Numbered from the stretch's first letter, positions 31,303 through 42,769 are shown. The stretch: 64,000 nucleotides of DNA from Aedes albopictus (GCF_035046485.1 NC_085137.1:443056334-443120333); one strand, 5' to 3'. Notes: a model not told the origin generated them from the letters alone. Numbers and translations are program-made.

Positions 31303-31732
31303 GCCGGGGCCCGTGGCGTAGTTGGTCACACGTTCGCTTCATATGCGGATGGTCATGGGTTTGATTCCCAGCCCCGGCACTTGCAATTTTTCGTCAGTTG
31401 CTTTTCCCCCGAGAGCAACTGACACTGACCCTCTTCTGAGCCCCATGGCTCAAACGTACCCGGATACCTGGACATCGGCGAACTGCTACTCATAATGGAC
31501 CCCCAATCGGACTGAAAAAGGAACAACGGCCATCCATCATCATCCTTGTGCTCATCATTCTACTAGGTATAAAGTAGAAAAAGTGAAAGCAGCAGAAAGG
31601 CAACCAGTTCGATAAAGTAGAATAGAATCTAGGCGCTGTACAAAATGTAAGTGCAGCTGTCAATTGAAATTGCTCACGTAGTGCCCCAGTGGACAATAGA
31701 GCTGTAAATTAGGTTAAGTGATTAAGAATAAA
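31303..31732 (+). mobile_element. tRNA-Met-like SINE nested in LOA RNase H
   Basis: The head GCCCGTGGCGTAGTTGG (A box) and GGGTTTGATTCCCAGCCC (B box) fold like a tRNA with a TTCATAT anticodon loop (CAT). A long tRNA-unrelated body and an AATAAAA tail follow. ACTTTGTGTGTG before it and GCATTGTGCGC after it look like a diverged target duplication. LOA coding resumes at about 31733 with ALCAYKCTSKLVWE. Confidence 0.8.
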
Positions 31733-32369
31733 AGCATTGTGCGCTTACAAATGTACTTCAAAGCTTGTCTGGGAATGCATTCTTTCACTGCGCAGGCTGT
31801 GCCAAGGGAATTCAGTAAACTTATCCTGGGTTCCAGGTCACTGCGGCATTGAAGGGAATGAAATGGCAGCCGAGCATGCTAAAAGAGGTTCCAATTTACA
31901 ATTTGTTGGTCCAGAACCATTCTGCGGGATATCAAACTGTACAATTAAAATGGATCTGAAACGCTGGGCTGAGCAGAGGGTGATATCCAATTGGATGGAT
32001 GTCAAAAATTGCAATCAGTCAAAATGGTTTATAACACCAAATGCTTATAAAACCAAAAAGCTCTTAGAGCTCAACAATAGAGCTCTATGTACATACACTG
32101 GCCTAGTAACTGGACACTGCCCGAGCAGGTATCGCTTGAAAAATATTGGCCATATTCAGAATGATATCTGTCGTTTCTGTAATACGAAACGTGAAACCTC
32201 GGAACATCTGCTTTGCAGTTGTGGTGCTTTATACACGCGCAGGCAAAGATTTCTAAATAGTGGTTGCTTGCAACCCAGTGAGATCTGGTCTGCAAAACCT
32301 GGGAAGGTCTTGGAGTTTATCAATTCCATTGCACCTGACTGGGAGACGACGCGTCGTGGCAGTAGCTGA
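31733..32369 (+). pseudogene. LOA-clade ORF2: end of RNase H and C-terminal tail
   Basis: Continues from SDSQAAL across the nested MITE and SINE: CTSKLVWECILSLRRLCQ, NLSWVPGHCGIEGNEMAAEH (RNase H His and Asp region), then the conserved tail LCTYTGLVTGHCPSRYRLKN and CRFCNTKRETSEHLLCSC, a zinc-knuckle-like element common at the end of these proteins. The frame stops at 32369. Confidence 0.85.
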
Positions 32370-32610
32370 TTACTTGACACATGGTAATTAGCTGGCTAGA
32401 TGCGAATATCAAAACGGGACATGCCACAAAAGTTTATCCTATTGGACGCAGTGGCTTAATTTCCCCAACAGGGGAGGATAAAAAAAAAAAGGTTTGCTTT
32501 AGTTTGTCATACAGTTTTCTGGGAGATTTGGTTTTACCGAAACACAAGGCGCAAACTAAATTGCGGCAGGTTTCGTGGTCCGCTGCAAACAAGTTACTAG
32601 GAGACAATGG

Positions 32611-32736
32611 TCCACTGCACGAATTTATGCTGGCCTGCTTACTCTCACAGAAAATTTGACGTTTGAGAGGTGCCGACACCGCACAAACGTCAAATTTCGC
32701 GTGAGAGTAAGCAGGCCAGAATACATTCGTGCAGTA
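32611..32736. mobile_element. Hairpin MITE
   Basis: ACTGCACGAATTTATGCTGG...CAAATTTGACGTTT-type left arm and the complementary right arm (AAACGTCAAATTTC...GTGAGAGTAAGCAGGCCAGA) pair over about 50 bp. It lies just 3' of the LOA A-run. No coding capacity. Confidence 0.7.
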
Positions 32737-32739
32737 ATC

Positions 32740-33242
32740 CATGGGCGTGCAACCAAACCTTTCTTCTTAGATTGATTATTTAATGTTACCATGGTAACGT
32801 ATACTGTACTGAAAATGGTGGCCATAATAATTATTAGCTCAATTGATCAACCTTTAATGTGTCACCTAGTTACAAGACTATGTACGTAGTGTTTCGTACA
32901 ATAGCCTATGTATTGTATAAGAGAGTGTTGTATGCGATTTTAAACAGATGTTGAAATAATGTAACAATAAAAAGTATGTAGTAATAAATAGGAAATTCAC
33001 AAACCATCCCTCTGTTTTTATTCGTTAACAAAATTCTTTGTTTCTTAATCCGTAAATAGAACGATATATTCCTAACGACACCATGTGGTTTCGTGCATGA
33101 CATTCGGCATACCAAAGTGGGCTGGTTACATTGTATGCACACCGAATACAGACTTGTGATAGTTTTTCAGTTCTTCGTCTTATTTCTTATAATTGCTTCT
33201 GGAACAACTCCTGAAAACCCCTAGTTTTGATCAAAGACAAAG
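32740..33242. other. Unassigned AT-rich sequence
   Basis: No gene recognised. The minus-strand open frame at 32906-33142 lacks any family feature. Confidence 0.35.
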
Positions 33243-33578
33243 CACAGAGAACAGACGTTTAAGCTCGAACAGAAATACGTCGAAATCATGTGTAAAGGAT
33301 TTAAGTGTACCTCAACGCCACCAACGGCGACAGTCCCACATATAAAGTCGATTTGACCCCACGATGGCAGTGTTCATCGTTAAAATACACTAGCCCACAA
33401 AACGACACAAGCGCCAACCGGCCAAAAACGGCGAGCACTGGAAACAAAAATGACAACACAACAATGTAAGTGATGGGATGCTAGCGCCACGCAACGGGAG
33501 CATAACCACATACTCTGGTATGACCGTTACAAAGTTTTACACAAGGCAGAAAGCAAAGATAGACGTCTGTTCTCTGTG
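33243..33578. mobile_element. hAT-like MITE with CACAGAGAACAGACGT termini
   Basis: CACAGAGAACAGACGTTTAA at the left and the complement CACAGAGAACAGACGTC at the right. Flanked by identical 7-bp GACAAAG (33236-33242 and 33579-33585). The termini resemble those of the MITE at 41808-42063 (CACAGACAAACAGACGT), suggesting one family. Confidence 0.8.
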
Positions 33579-33904
33579 GACAAAGTAAGTTTTCCCTTTC
33601 AACATATTTTGTATGAAGAAACCTTAAAATACTCAAATCGATTTTATTTTAACCTTCTTCGGGCATTAAAAAAAAGTTACGAATAATGCATTGGGGTCAT
33701 TTTGACCCAGAAAATCAAACTCTTATAGAATGATGATTTTTTCACCAATTCAAATGACCAAAGTCTTATTTGATAGATGATTACGTCAAGAATGTGTTGA
33801 TATGTTGAAATAGTGGTTCCGGGATCATTGGCCACCGGGAATCTGCTACACAGGGCACCATGTCGGACATGTGGGATAGCACTACATTTTGCCAGTAGTT
33901 GTGG

Positions 33905-36420
33905 AATATCTCGCATTCTGGACCACTTAGAAGGATACTGTCTTCGGCAAAGTTGCTCAGAAGACTAAGAGCTTTCTCATAGGAAACAATTTAGTTCGAG
34001 AATCACTCACTGCGTGGCGCTAGTGTTCCTATAAGCTTCCAGTTCAGTCTGAATGTCGTATATCTCGCGTTCTGGACCACCTAGAAGGATACTGTCTTCG
34101 GCAAAGTTGCTCAGAAGACTAAGAGCTTTCACATAGGATACAATTTAGTTCGAGAATCACTCACTGCGTGGCGCTAGTGTTCCTATAAGCTTCCAGTTCA
34201 GTCTGATCGTCGTATATCTCGCGTTCTGGACCACCTAGAAGGATACTGTCTTCGGCAAAGTTGCTCAGAAGACTAAGAGCTTTCACATAGGAAACAATTT
34301 AGTTCGAGAATCACTCACTGCGTGGCGCTAGTGTTCCTATAAGCTTCCAGTTCAGTCTGAACGTCGTATATCTCGCGTTCTAGACCACCTAGAAGGATAC
34401 TGTCTTCGGCAAAGTTCCTCAGAAGACTAAGAGCTTTCACATAGGAAACAATTTAGTTCGAAAATCACTCACTGCATAGCGCTAGTGTTCCTATGAGCTT
34501 CCATTTCAGTCTGAACGTCGTATATCTCGCGTTCTAGACCACCTAGAAGGATACTGTCTTTGGCAAAGTTGCTCAGAAGACTAAGAGCTTTCACATAGAT
34601 AACAATTTAGTTCGAGAATCACTCACTGCGTGGCGCTAGTGTTCCTATAAGCTTCCAGTTCAGTCTGAATGTCGTATATCTCGCGTTCTGGACCACCTAG
34701 AAGGATACTGTCTTCGGCAAAGTTGCTCAGAAGACTAAGAGCTTTCACATAGGAAACAATTTAGTTCGAAAATCACTCACTGCATGGCGCTAGTGTTCCT
34801 ATGAGCTTCCATTTCAGTCTGAACGTCGTATATCTCGCGTTCTGGACCACCTAGAAGGATACTGTTTTCGGCAAAGTTGCTCAGAAGTCTAAGAGCTTCC
34901 ACATAGTAAACAATTTAGTTCGAGAATCACTCTGAGAATCACTGCGTGGCGCTAGTGTTCCAATAAGCTTCCAGTTCAGTCTGAATGTCGTATATCTCGC
35001 GTTCTAGACCACCTAGAAGGATACTGTTTTCGGCAAAGTTGCTCAGAAGACTAAGACCATTTACATAGAAAATAATTTAAATCGAGAATCACTCACTGCG
35101 TGGCGCTAGTGTTCCTATAAGTTTCCAGTTCAGTCTGAACGTCGTATATCTCGCGTTCTGGACCACCTAGAAGGATACTGTCTTCGGCAAAGTTGCTCAG
35201 AAGACTAAGAGCTTTCACATAGGAAACAATTTAGTTCGAGAATCACTCACTGCGTGGCGCTAGTGTTCCTATAAGCTTCAAGTTCAGTCTGAACGTCGTA
35301 TATCTCGCGTTCTGGACCACCTAGAAGGATACTGTCTTCGGCAAAGTTGCTCAGAAGACTAAGAGCTTTCACATAGATAACAATTTAGTTCGAGAATCAC
35401 TCACTGCGTGGCGCTAGTGTTCCTATAAGCTTCCAGTTCAGTCTGAACGTCGTATATCTCGCGTTCTGGACCACCTAGAAGGATACTGTCTTTGGCAAAG
35501 TTGCTCAGAATTCTAAGAGCTTTCCCATAGGAAACAATTTAGTTCGAGAATCACTCACTGCGTGGCGCTAGTGTTCCTATAAGCTTCCAGTTCAGTCTGA
35601 ACATCGTATATCTCGCGTTCTAGACCACCTAGAAATATACTGTCTTCGGCAAAGTTACTCGGAAGACTAAGAGCTTTCACATAGGAAACAATTGAGTTCG
35701 AAAATCACTCACTGCATGGCGCTAGTGTTCCTAGAGCTTCCATTTCAGTCTGAACGTCGTATATCTCGCGTTCTGGACCACCTAGAAGGATACTGTCTTC
35801 GGCAAAGTTGCTCAGAAGTCTAAGAGCTTTCACATAGGAAACAATTTAGTTCGAGAATCACTCACTGCGTGGCGCTAGTGTTCTTAGGAGCTTTCAGTTC
35901 AATCTGAACGTCCTATATCTCGTGTTCTGAACTACTTAGAAGGATACTGCCTTCGGCAAAGTTGCTCAGAACAAATAATTTAGTCACTGCGTGGCGCTAG
36001 TGTTCTTAGCAGCTTCCAGCTCAGTCTGAACGTCTTATATCTCACATTTTGAACATCTTAGAAGGATACTGCCTTGCGAAAAGTTACTCGGCAGACTGAG
36101 AGCTTTCAAATAGAATACAATTTAGTTCAAGAATCACTCACTGCGTAGCGCTAGTGCTCTTGGTTGCTTCCAGTTTAGTCTGAACGTCGTTTATCTTGCG
36201 ATCTGGACCACTTAGAAAAGTAAGTTGGGAAAAGTTATTCAGAAGGTTGAGAGCTTTCACATAGAATACAATTTAGTTCGAGAATCACTCGCTATGTGGC
36301 GCTAGTGCTCTTGGGAGATTCCAGTTTAGTCTGAACGTCGTATATCTCGCGATCTGAACCACTTAGAAGGATACTGTCTTGGGAAAAAATGATCGAAAGA
36401 CTAAGAGCTTCCGCATAGAA
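33905..36420 (+). repeat. 154-bp satellite array, left arm
   Basis: Anchoring on TCGCGTTCTGGACCACC, 17 units start at 33911, 34065, 34219, 34373, 34527, 34681, 34835, 34997, 35151, 35305, 35459, 35613, 35766, 35920, 36042, 36196 and 36349. The spacing is 154 except one 8-bp insertion and one 32-bp deletion. Outer units are near identical, while those beyond 35900, toward the fold-back centre, are diverged. Unit landmarks: ACTGTCTTCGGCAAAGTTGC, ACTCACTGCGTGGCGCTAGT. Confidence 0.92.
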
Positions 36421-36816
36421 AACGTCTTCTTGAAAATACCTTGATTTTTGGAAATTCTTAAGGTAATTCCGATGAGCTTTTCTTCGGCCATGCCATTGTG
36501 TTTTTTCATTTTGTGAGGAGTATCTAATTGAATTTCCAAAGTAATAACAAACGAAATTCTGTAAGGATTTTCTAAAGGAGTTTCCAATGCTGAAAGAATA
36601 CTGGAGAAATTTTTAAAAATTCAATTTTGCAAAGATCTGTTTAAAGAATAACAAAAGTAATTGTCAGCTAAATTTCCAAAGAGATTGCAGATAAAACTTC
36701 CAAAGAAAGCCGGTATGAACCTGCCTACGGCAGAAAATTCCCGAATAAACAGATAAAAGAAAACTTCCAAAGAAATTGATAAAGGAAATCCCGTAAGAGT
36801 TGCCTGATAAATTTGC

Positions 36817-37024
36817 ACACCTTCTTCAGCCAAAGACCACAGACTGTATATAGCTTACACTAGACAACGGATTACATGTAAGACTGTAAAATATCCAGTG
36901 GCTCAATGAAGAATTTTCCGTTTGGTGAAAATGTTCTCCCGACCGGGATGGGAATCGAACCCACAATTCGTGGCTTACAATACGCCTTAAAGGCTGGCGT
37001 TACTAACAGTACAATCACGAACCC
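36817..37024 (-). mobile_element. tRNA-derived SINE, same family as 44639-44843
   Basis: The reverse complement has a tRNA-like head with GTGGGTTCGATTCCCATCCC (B box) and a body ending TGGTCTTTGGCTGAAGAAGG. Body words (GAGCCACTGGATATT, TGTCTAGT) align with the copy at 44639-44843. It sits in the centre of the satellite fold-back. Confidence 0.75.
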
Positions 37025-37539
37025 CACAGTTATGCTGTAGGTATTTTCAAATATAATAACTTCAATCAATTTCCAATATTACTGCTGAGAAATTTCCAAA
37101 AGATTTATCGAACAAAATTTCAAAGAATTGTCGAAATAGAAAACCCAAGAAAAAAACTTACATGAAGTTTTGGATCAAATCCACTAAATATTACTAAAGG
37201 ATTTTCAAAGAATTTGCTGAAGAAATTCCGCCAAAAGGAAATTCGAAATATTTTCGCAGGGTTACTTTTACGGAATTCGCCAAAACGATTTGCAAAAGAA
37301 ATACCGAATCAGTAAGAATTGGCACATATGTTTCCAAAAGAATGTTACAAATATTCCCAAAGTAATAAGCATAGGGTTTTCCAATTGAATTGTAAAAAAA
37401 AAACAAAAAGAACTTTCAGACGGGATTCCCAAAGAAATTTCCGTAGAAGAAATTTTTTTGAAAAATTCCACAAAGCCATTGCCGAAGCATATGTTACATA
37501 AGTTCCTAAAAAATCTTGAAAAATTTCACCAAAGAATTT

Positions 37540-38120
37540 TTTTTTTATCTATTCGTATATTTGGAAGGCTCAAGCGCCACATGGGCATAACTGAGCCGAA
37601 ATCTTTTGTTATTGCATTGATTTTACATTTTTCAATTTATTACTGCCTTAAAACTATGTTAGTTTGGGAAGCCGAAGTACTCGCGGCTGTTTCGAGGTTA
37701 AGGATTGAAAATAAAATAAAATAAAATAAAATTGGGAAGGATGGATTTATGGGTTTAAAACAAAATTTTTTGCTTACTTATTCTAAAAACATTGATGGGA
37801 CCAATTGTCCATATCTGTAACGGAACCAAAAAGAAAGGACTTTATCGGAAGACAACGACAAGAATGGACACACGGATGCGGGCGACGACAGACAGGGGCG
37901 AACAACAAAACCAAAAGGCGGACAACGAAAACAAGGTACATAATACATCAAACTCTGACAACAACACGTTACAAAAGCTGGTAAATCAGGTTCATGTATT
38001 CCAAATCAAGTCCTGCCAACACTTCTCTAACGGGTTTCTGTTGTTTTCCTCGGACCCGGAGAATTTCATGCAGCTCAAATCTGACCTCAGGATTTGCTGC
38101 ACAGATATCCAAGGTCGTAA
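37540..38120 (-). mobile_element. 5'-truncated I-clade LINE, 3' end only
   Basis: A T-run then ATCTATTCGTATATTTGG matches the 3' end of the LINE at 20953 (ATCTAGTTCGTTTATTTGG), and AGCCGAAGTACTCGCGGC matches its 3' UTR. Minus-strand coding at 37969-38110 gives RGKQQKPVREVLAGLDLEYM, aligning with the C-terminus RGRQPFVLVRDVLGTRDVTY of the full copy. 5' truncation is usual for LINEs. Confidence 0.75.
37708..37731. repeat. (AAAAT)n microsatellite
   Basis: Short run of AAAAT units inside the 3' UTR of the truncated LINE. Confidence 0.8.
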
Positions 38121-38316
38121 CTGAAAAAAAAAATCCGAATAAACTGCATGACCCGAGATTAAACTGACAGCTCCAAAGAACACAAGTATCACGTTGTGAG
38201 AAAATTTTGAAATAAACTTTCAATGTAAAAGCTTCTTTTCTTCTTGGAAGGTTTTACAAACATAGTAACACGGATACACAACGATTATATCAAGATTTCA
38301 GCTACTAAGAATAATA

Positions 38317-38492
38317 CACCCCAAAAATTTTAACTAAAATTTGCCGAGTTAAAAGTTTTAGCAAGGTTTGCTGATTTGTTCAGTCAAATCTACTGATCAC
38401 CATCAACGTTTTGCTGTAACTCAGCAAATTTTGCCGAAAAAGCTTAATCTTTCAGCTCATCAAAATTTGGTTGTAAGCGTCTTGGTGTGTAG
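38317..38492. mobile_element. Short MITE near the fold-back centre
   Basis: ACACCCCAAAAATTTTAAC at the left opposes a right end ending GTCTTGGTGTGT. Inner words GCCGAGTTAAAAG and CTCAGCAAATTTTGCCG recur in inverted sense. TA borders both sides. Boundaries are approximate. Confidence 0.45.
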
Positions 38493-38499
38493 CATCATA

Positions 38500-40728
38500 T
38501 CATGAAAACTCTTAGTCTTCTGAGTAACTTGGTCGAAGACAGTATCCTTCTAAGTGGTAGAGAGCGCGAGATATACGACGTTCAGACTGAACTGGAAGCT
38601 TCTAAGAACACTAGCACCACGCAGTGAGTAATTTTTGAACTATTTTTTTTCCTATGTAAAAGCTCTTAGTCTTCTGAGCAACTTTGCCGAAGATAGTGTC
38701 TTTCTAAGTGGTCCAGATCACGAGATATACGACATGTAGACTGAATTGGAAACTCCTAAGAACAATAGCGCCACGCAGTGAGTGATTCTCGAACTAAATT
38801 GTTTATTATGTGAAAGCTCTTAGTCTTCTGATCAACTTTGCCGAAGACAGTATCTTTCTAGGTGGTCCAGAACACGAGATATACGATGTTCAGACTGAAC
38901 TGGAAGCACCTAAGAACACTAGCGCCCCGCAGTGAGTGATTCTCGAACTAAATTGTTTTCTATGTAAAAGCTTTTAGTCCTCTGAGTTACTTTGCCGAAG
39001 ACAGTATCCTTCTAAGTGGTCCAGATCACGAGATATACGACGTTCAGACTGAACTGGCAGCTTATAGGAACACTAGCGCAGTGAGTGATTCTCGAACTAA
39101 ATTGTTTCCTATGTGAAAGCTCTTAGTCTTCTGAGTAACTTTGCCGAAGACAGTATCTTTCTAGATGGTCCAGAACGCGAGATATACGACGTTCAGACTG
39201 AACTGGAAGCTCATAGGAAAACTAGCACCATGCAGTGAGTGATTCTCGAACTAAATTGTTTCCTATGCGAAAGATTTTATTGTTCTGAGCAACTTTGCCG
39301 AATGGCATAATCCTTTTAAGTGGTTCAGAACACGAGATATACGACGTTCAGATTGAACTGAAAGTTCCTAAGAACACTAGCGCCACGCAGTGAGTGATTC
39401 TCGAACTAAATTGTTTTTCATGCGAAAGATTTTAGTCTTCTGAGTGACTTTGCCGAAGACAGTATCCTTCTAGGTGGTCCAGAACGCGAGATATACGACG
39501 TTCAGACTGAACTGGAAACACCTAAAAATACTAGCGCCACGCAGTGAGTGATTCTCGAACTAAATTGTTTACTATATGAAAGCTCTTAGACTTCTGAGCA
39601 ACTTTGCCGAAGACAGTATCCTTCTATGTGGTCCAGAATGCGAGATACACGAATTTCAGACTGAACTGGAAGCTTATAGGAACACTAGCGCCACGCAGTG
39701 AGTGATTCTCGAACTAAATTGTTTCCTATGTGAAAGCTCTTAGTCTTCTGAGCAACTTTGCCGAAGACAGTATCCTTCTAGGTAGTCCAGAACGCGAGAT
39801 ATACAACGTTCAGACTGAACTGGAAGCTTATAGGAACACTAGCGCCACGCAGTGAGTGATTCTCGAACTAAATTGTTTCTTATGTGAAAGCTCTTAGTCT
39901 TCTGAGGAACTTTGCCGAAGACAGTATCCTTTTAGGTGGTCCAGAACGCCAGATATACGACGTTCAGACTGAACTGGAAGCTTATAGAAACACTAGCGCC
40001 ACGCAGTGAGTGATTCTCGAACTAAATTGTTATCTATGTGAATGCTCTTAGTCTTCTGAGGAACTTTGCCGAAGACAGTATCCTTCTAGATGGTCTAGAA
40101 CGCGAGATATACGACGTTCATACTGAACTGGAAGCTCATAGGAACACTAGCGCCACGCAGTGAGTGATTCTCGAACTAAATTGTTTCCTATGTAAAAGCT
40201 CTTAGAATTCTGAGCAACTTTGCCGAAGACAGTATCCTTCTATGTGGTCCAGAATGCGAGATATACGAATTTCAGACTGAACTGGAAGCTTATAGGAACA
40301 CTAGCGCCACGCAGTGAGTGATTCTCGAACTAAATTGTTTCCTATGTGAAAGCTCTTAGTCTTCTGAGCAACTTTGCCGAAGACAGTATCCTTCTAGGTG
40401 GTCCAGAACGCGAGATATACGACGTTCAGACTGAACTGGTAGCTTATAGGAACACTAGCGCCACGCAGTGAGTGATTCTCGAACTAAATTGTTTCCTATG
40501 TGAAAGCTCTTAGTCTTCTGAGCAACTTTGCCGAAGACAGTATCCTTCTAGGTGGTCCAGAACGCGAGATATACGACATTCAGACTGAACTGGAAGCTTA
40601 TAGGAACACTAGCGCCACGCAGTGAGTGATTCTCGAACTAAATTGTTTCCTATGTGAAAGCTCTTAGTCTTCTGAGCAACTTTGCCGAAGACAGTATCCT
40701 TCTAAGTGGTCCAGAATGCGAGATATTC
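38500..40728 (-). repeat. 154-bp satellite array, right arm (inverted)
   Basis: The same monomer as the left array in reverse complement, with about 15 units between 38569 and 40720 (landmark GAGATATACGACGTTCAGAC). Again the units nearest the centre (38500-39100) are the most diverged and the outer ones the most uniform, so homogenisation is mirror-symmetric. Confidence 0.92.
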
Positions 40729-41132
40729 CACAACTATTGGCAAAATGTAGTGCTATCCCACATGTCCGACATGGTGCCCTGTGTAGCAGATTCCCGGTGG
40801 CCAATGATCCCGGAACCACTATTTCAACATATCAACACATTCTTGACGTAATTATCTATCAAATAAGACTTTGGTCATTTGAATTGGTGAAAAAATCATC
40901 ATTCTATAAGAGTTTGATTTTCTGGGTCATAATGACCCCAATGCATTATTCGTAACTTTTTTTGTGGCGCCATTTTGGTTTCACCTTAAGAAAATTTTTT
41001 TTTTCAAAAGACTCGTTTCTGCAAAATATTAAAAGTCAAGAAGTTTCCTTACGATAAGTTAACTTACAAAAGAGATATTAATGATTGAAATCGCGTTTTG
41101 GGTCATAATGACCCTAATGCACGACGAAGGTT

Positions 41133-41699
41133 AATTTTCCCCGATGAAAGATTTTCTAGTCTTCAGCATCGATTTCTATAGGTAAATCCAACGGAAGCTA
41201 ACGATCCCTCCGCATCTGGTGGCAGGAATGAGAACCTTATGAAAAACGGGGCTCCTCCAAAATTTCACATGGTGTAGCATAGGCAAAGTGCACTTTTTTC
41301 ACTTTTTCATATTGAATTCCGCATCGTAGAGAAACAAACGAGCACTTTTTGAAAAGAAAATCTAATTCTCTTTCAGATGCGCTTAGATCCGGTAGGTACT
41401 TACGAACAACTTATGTGATTAATTTGAGGAGCTCTTGCTATGCCTGCGGCGGGCAATCTTCCGGATTTTTTGTTAGCTGGTCAATCCGGTGTCTGTCGCC
41501 GTGGGCACCGAGAATGATGATATTAGAAGCCATTATCAATGGAAAATAGCAACCACCAAGGCAAAATATGAGTTAATTTTGAAAACGAAAAATTGATTTT
41601 TTTATGTAAACAAACGATTTTCACCTTATCTCACTTAGCGCCTCTACAATTGGGGGTCATCCGAATTCACCTATACTGTTAATACTAACTTTTAAAGAA
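41133..41699. other. Unassigned sequence with a short minus-strand frame
   Basis: At 41534 on the minus strand a frame begins MASNIIILGAHGDRHRIDQL and continues with stops toward 41345. No family recognised and no clear splice pattern. CAATTGGGGGTCATCCGAAT near 41650 may be part of another repeat. Confidence 0.3.
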
Positions 41700-42470
41700 A
41701 AAAAAATATGAGGTTCATGCAAGTTCGATAATAATCATGTTTCAGCACACCGTGTGGCTAACACAAGGTCTACAAGGTTTGGTTAGAATTGATCTCAATA
41801 GCATCAGCACAGACAAACAGACGTAACACTTGCGAAATTTCCATCGACCACGCTTTTAACGGTCATTTTAAATTTTCATAGTTGTGGCTTTCACAACCAG
41901 AGGTGCGCGCATCGTTTTTCTATGCGTTTGACGTTTCACACTAGCGCCTTCTGTTGACGATATTGCACAACACAGTGATTCATGCAACTTTTCCACCAGG
42001 TGATGGTAGGGGGCGATCGATTTCAATGAAAATCGTTCAAGGTGTTACGTCTGTTTGTCTGTGGCATCAGGCTCCTCAATTTCGAGATCAGTTGTAGCAA
42101 CTGGTGGACGCGACATTGCATCAGCATTGCAATGATCAGATAAACGGCGGTAACGTAAATCCTGTTTTCGAAATTTTGAAGAAAAGCAGTGTAGTGTTGC
42201 ATATGCATTGCCCTAGTCGTAGGAAGACCCCTGTTTTCGGAAAAAATTCCATACACACAATGGCGTACGCCTCATTATCATTATGTGAGTGTTTCTGCTG
42301 AGTGCGAGTCAACGTTTGAGGAGCGTACTGCAATGGTCGCTCATCAGTTTCATCTTTAGATCGGTGGCTCAGAACGGCTCCGACGCCGTAAGGGGAAGCG
42401 TCGGTAGCAAGAACTAAAGGCTGTACGGCTGGAATCTTGGCAGGGCAGGACTGCAGTTTTTCAAGCCAAA
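41700..42470 (-). pseudogene. Ty3/gypsy RNase H to integrase linker relic
   Basis: The minus strand reads PLVLATDASPYGVGAVLSHR (RNase H first Asp), RPLQYAPQTLTRTQQKHSHN and EAYAIVCMEFF. After a frameshift it reads YRRLSDHCNADAMSRPP (the H-NADALSR motif of gypsy polyproteins) and TTDLEIEEPDA. The MITE at 41808-42063 follows, then DAIEINSNQTL. Only this central part of pol is present. Confidence 0.8.
41808..42063. mobile_element. hAT-like MITE with CACAGACAAACAGACGT termini
   Basis: CACAGACAAACAGACGTAAC and its complement bound 256 bp. The flanks are GCATCAG at 41801-41807 and 42064-42070. Removing the MITE and one copy rejoins the gypsy linker frame (EEPDA to IEINSNQTL). Same terminus type as 33243-33578. 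Confidence 0.88.
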
Positions 42471-42479
42471 ATAAAAATT

Positions 42480-42700
42480 AATCTTGTTGATATACTCTGT
42501 CTAAGACAGTTTTATCATTCCACGATCCAGCTCCCAGCTGATCTTGACTCCCAGAAAGTGGTGTAGCTCCTTCATGTCCGATGTTTCAAAATTCCGCATC
42601 AATGCATTCATCACCCGTTCAATTTCGACATCGTTCTTGTCAGCAATTAGGAGATCATCCACGTATACTACGATGTATGTAGATCGTGTTAACCCTAATC
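42480..42700 (-). pseudogene. Ty1/copia reverse transcriptase scrap
   Basis: The minus strand reads TYIVVYVDDLLIADKNDVEI and ETSDMKELHHFLGVKISWEL. YVDDLLIA and the HHFLGV-I pattern are the copia RT catalytic box and the following motif. Abuts the gypsy relic directly, so two LTR-element fragments have become neighbours. Confidence 0.85.
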
Positions 42701-42769
42701 GTGCATGACCCCTAATCTTGCACTCACGTAAATCTTATAGTTGTCAGATTTTTTCCAGGTACTAGTTCC

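Larger units (their letters stand above)
27790..32490 (+). mobile_element. Decayed LOA-clade non-LTR retrotransposon
   Basis: Non-coding leader (27790-28137), endonuclease, RT and RNase H in order, a short 3' UTR and an A-run at 32480-32490. Motifs VNLHHAKGASAVLSRRF, ALIQEPWS, FADDIVII and WVPGHCGIEGNE fit the LOA clade, known in Aedes from Lian-type elements. At least two stops and three frameshifts break ORF2, and no ORF1 was found. A TA-flanked MITE (31120-31286) and a SINE (31303-31732) are nested in the RNase H region. Its start lies about 30 bp from exon A of the gene relic. Confidence 0.85.
33651..41132. mobile_element. 7.5-kb fold-back with satellite arms
   Basis: Outer ends AACCTTCTTCGGGCATTA (left) and AACCTTCGTCGTGCATTA (right, complement) are inverted. 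A unique arm segment of about 240 bp follows at each end (33660-33905 and 40729-40957), nearly identical in reverse, seen as twin 79-codon frames on opposite strands. Arms of a 154-bp tandem repeat come next (33905-36420 and 38500-40728), and then a 2-kb centre holding a SINE, a LINE end and a MITE. The right end has about 160 bp extra, including a second copy of the terminal TGGGTCATAATGACC word. No transposase seen. Confidence 0.85.

Noticed and set aside
33905..40728. Regularly spaced repeats resembling a CRISPR array
   Set aside because: Units are 154 bp head to tail with no unique spacers, in a eukaryotic repeat context; it is satellite DNA.
33677..40955. Twin 79-residue proteins (33677-33916 minus, 40716-40955 plus)
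   Set aside because: Their identity follows from the inverted arms of one fold-back; no domain, and one amino-acid difference reflects arm divergence.
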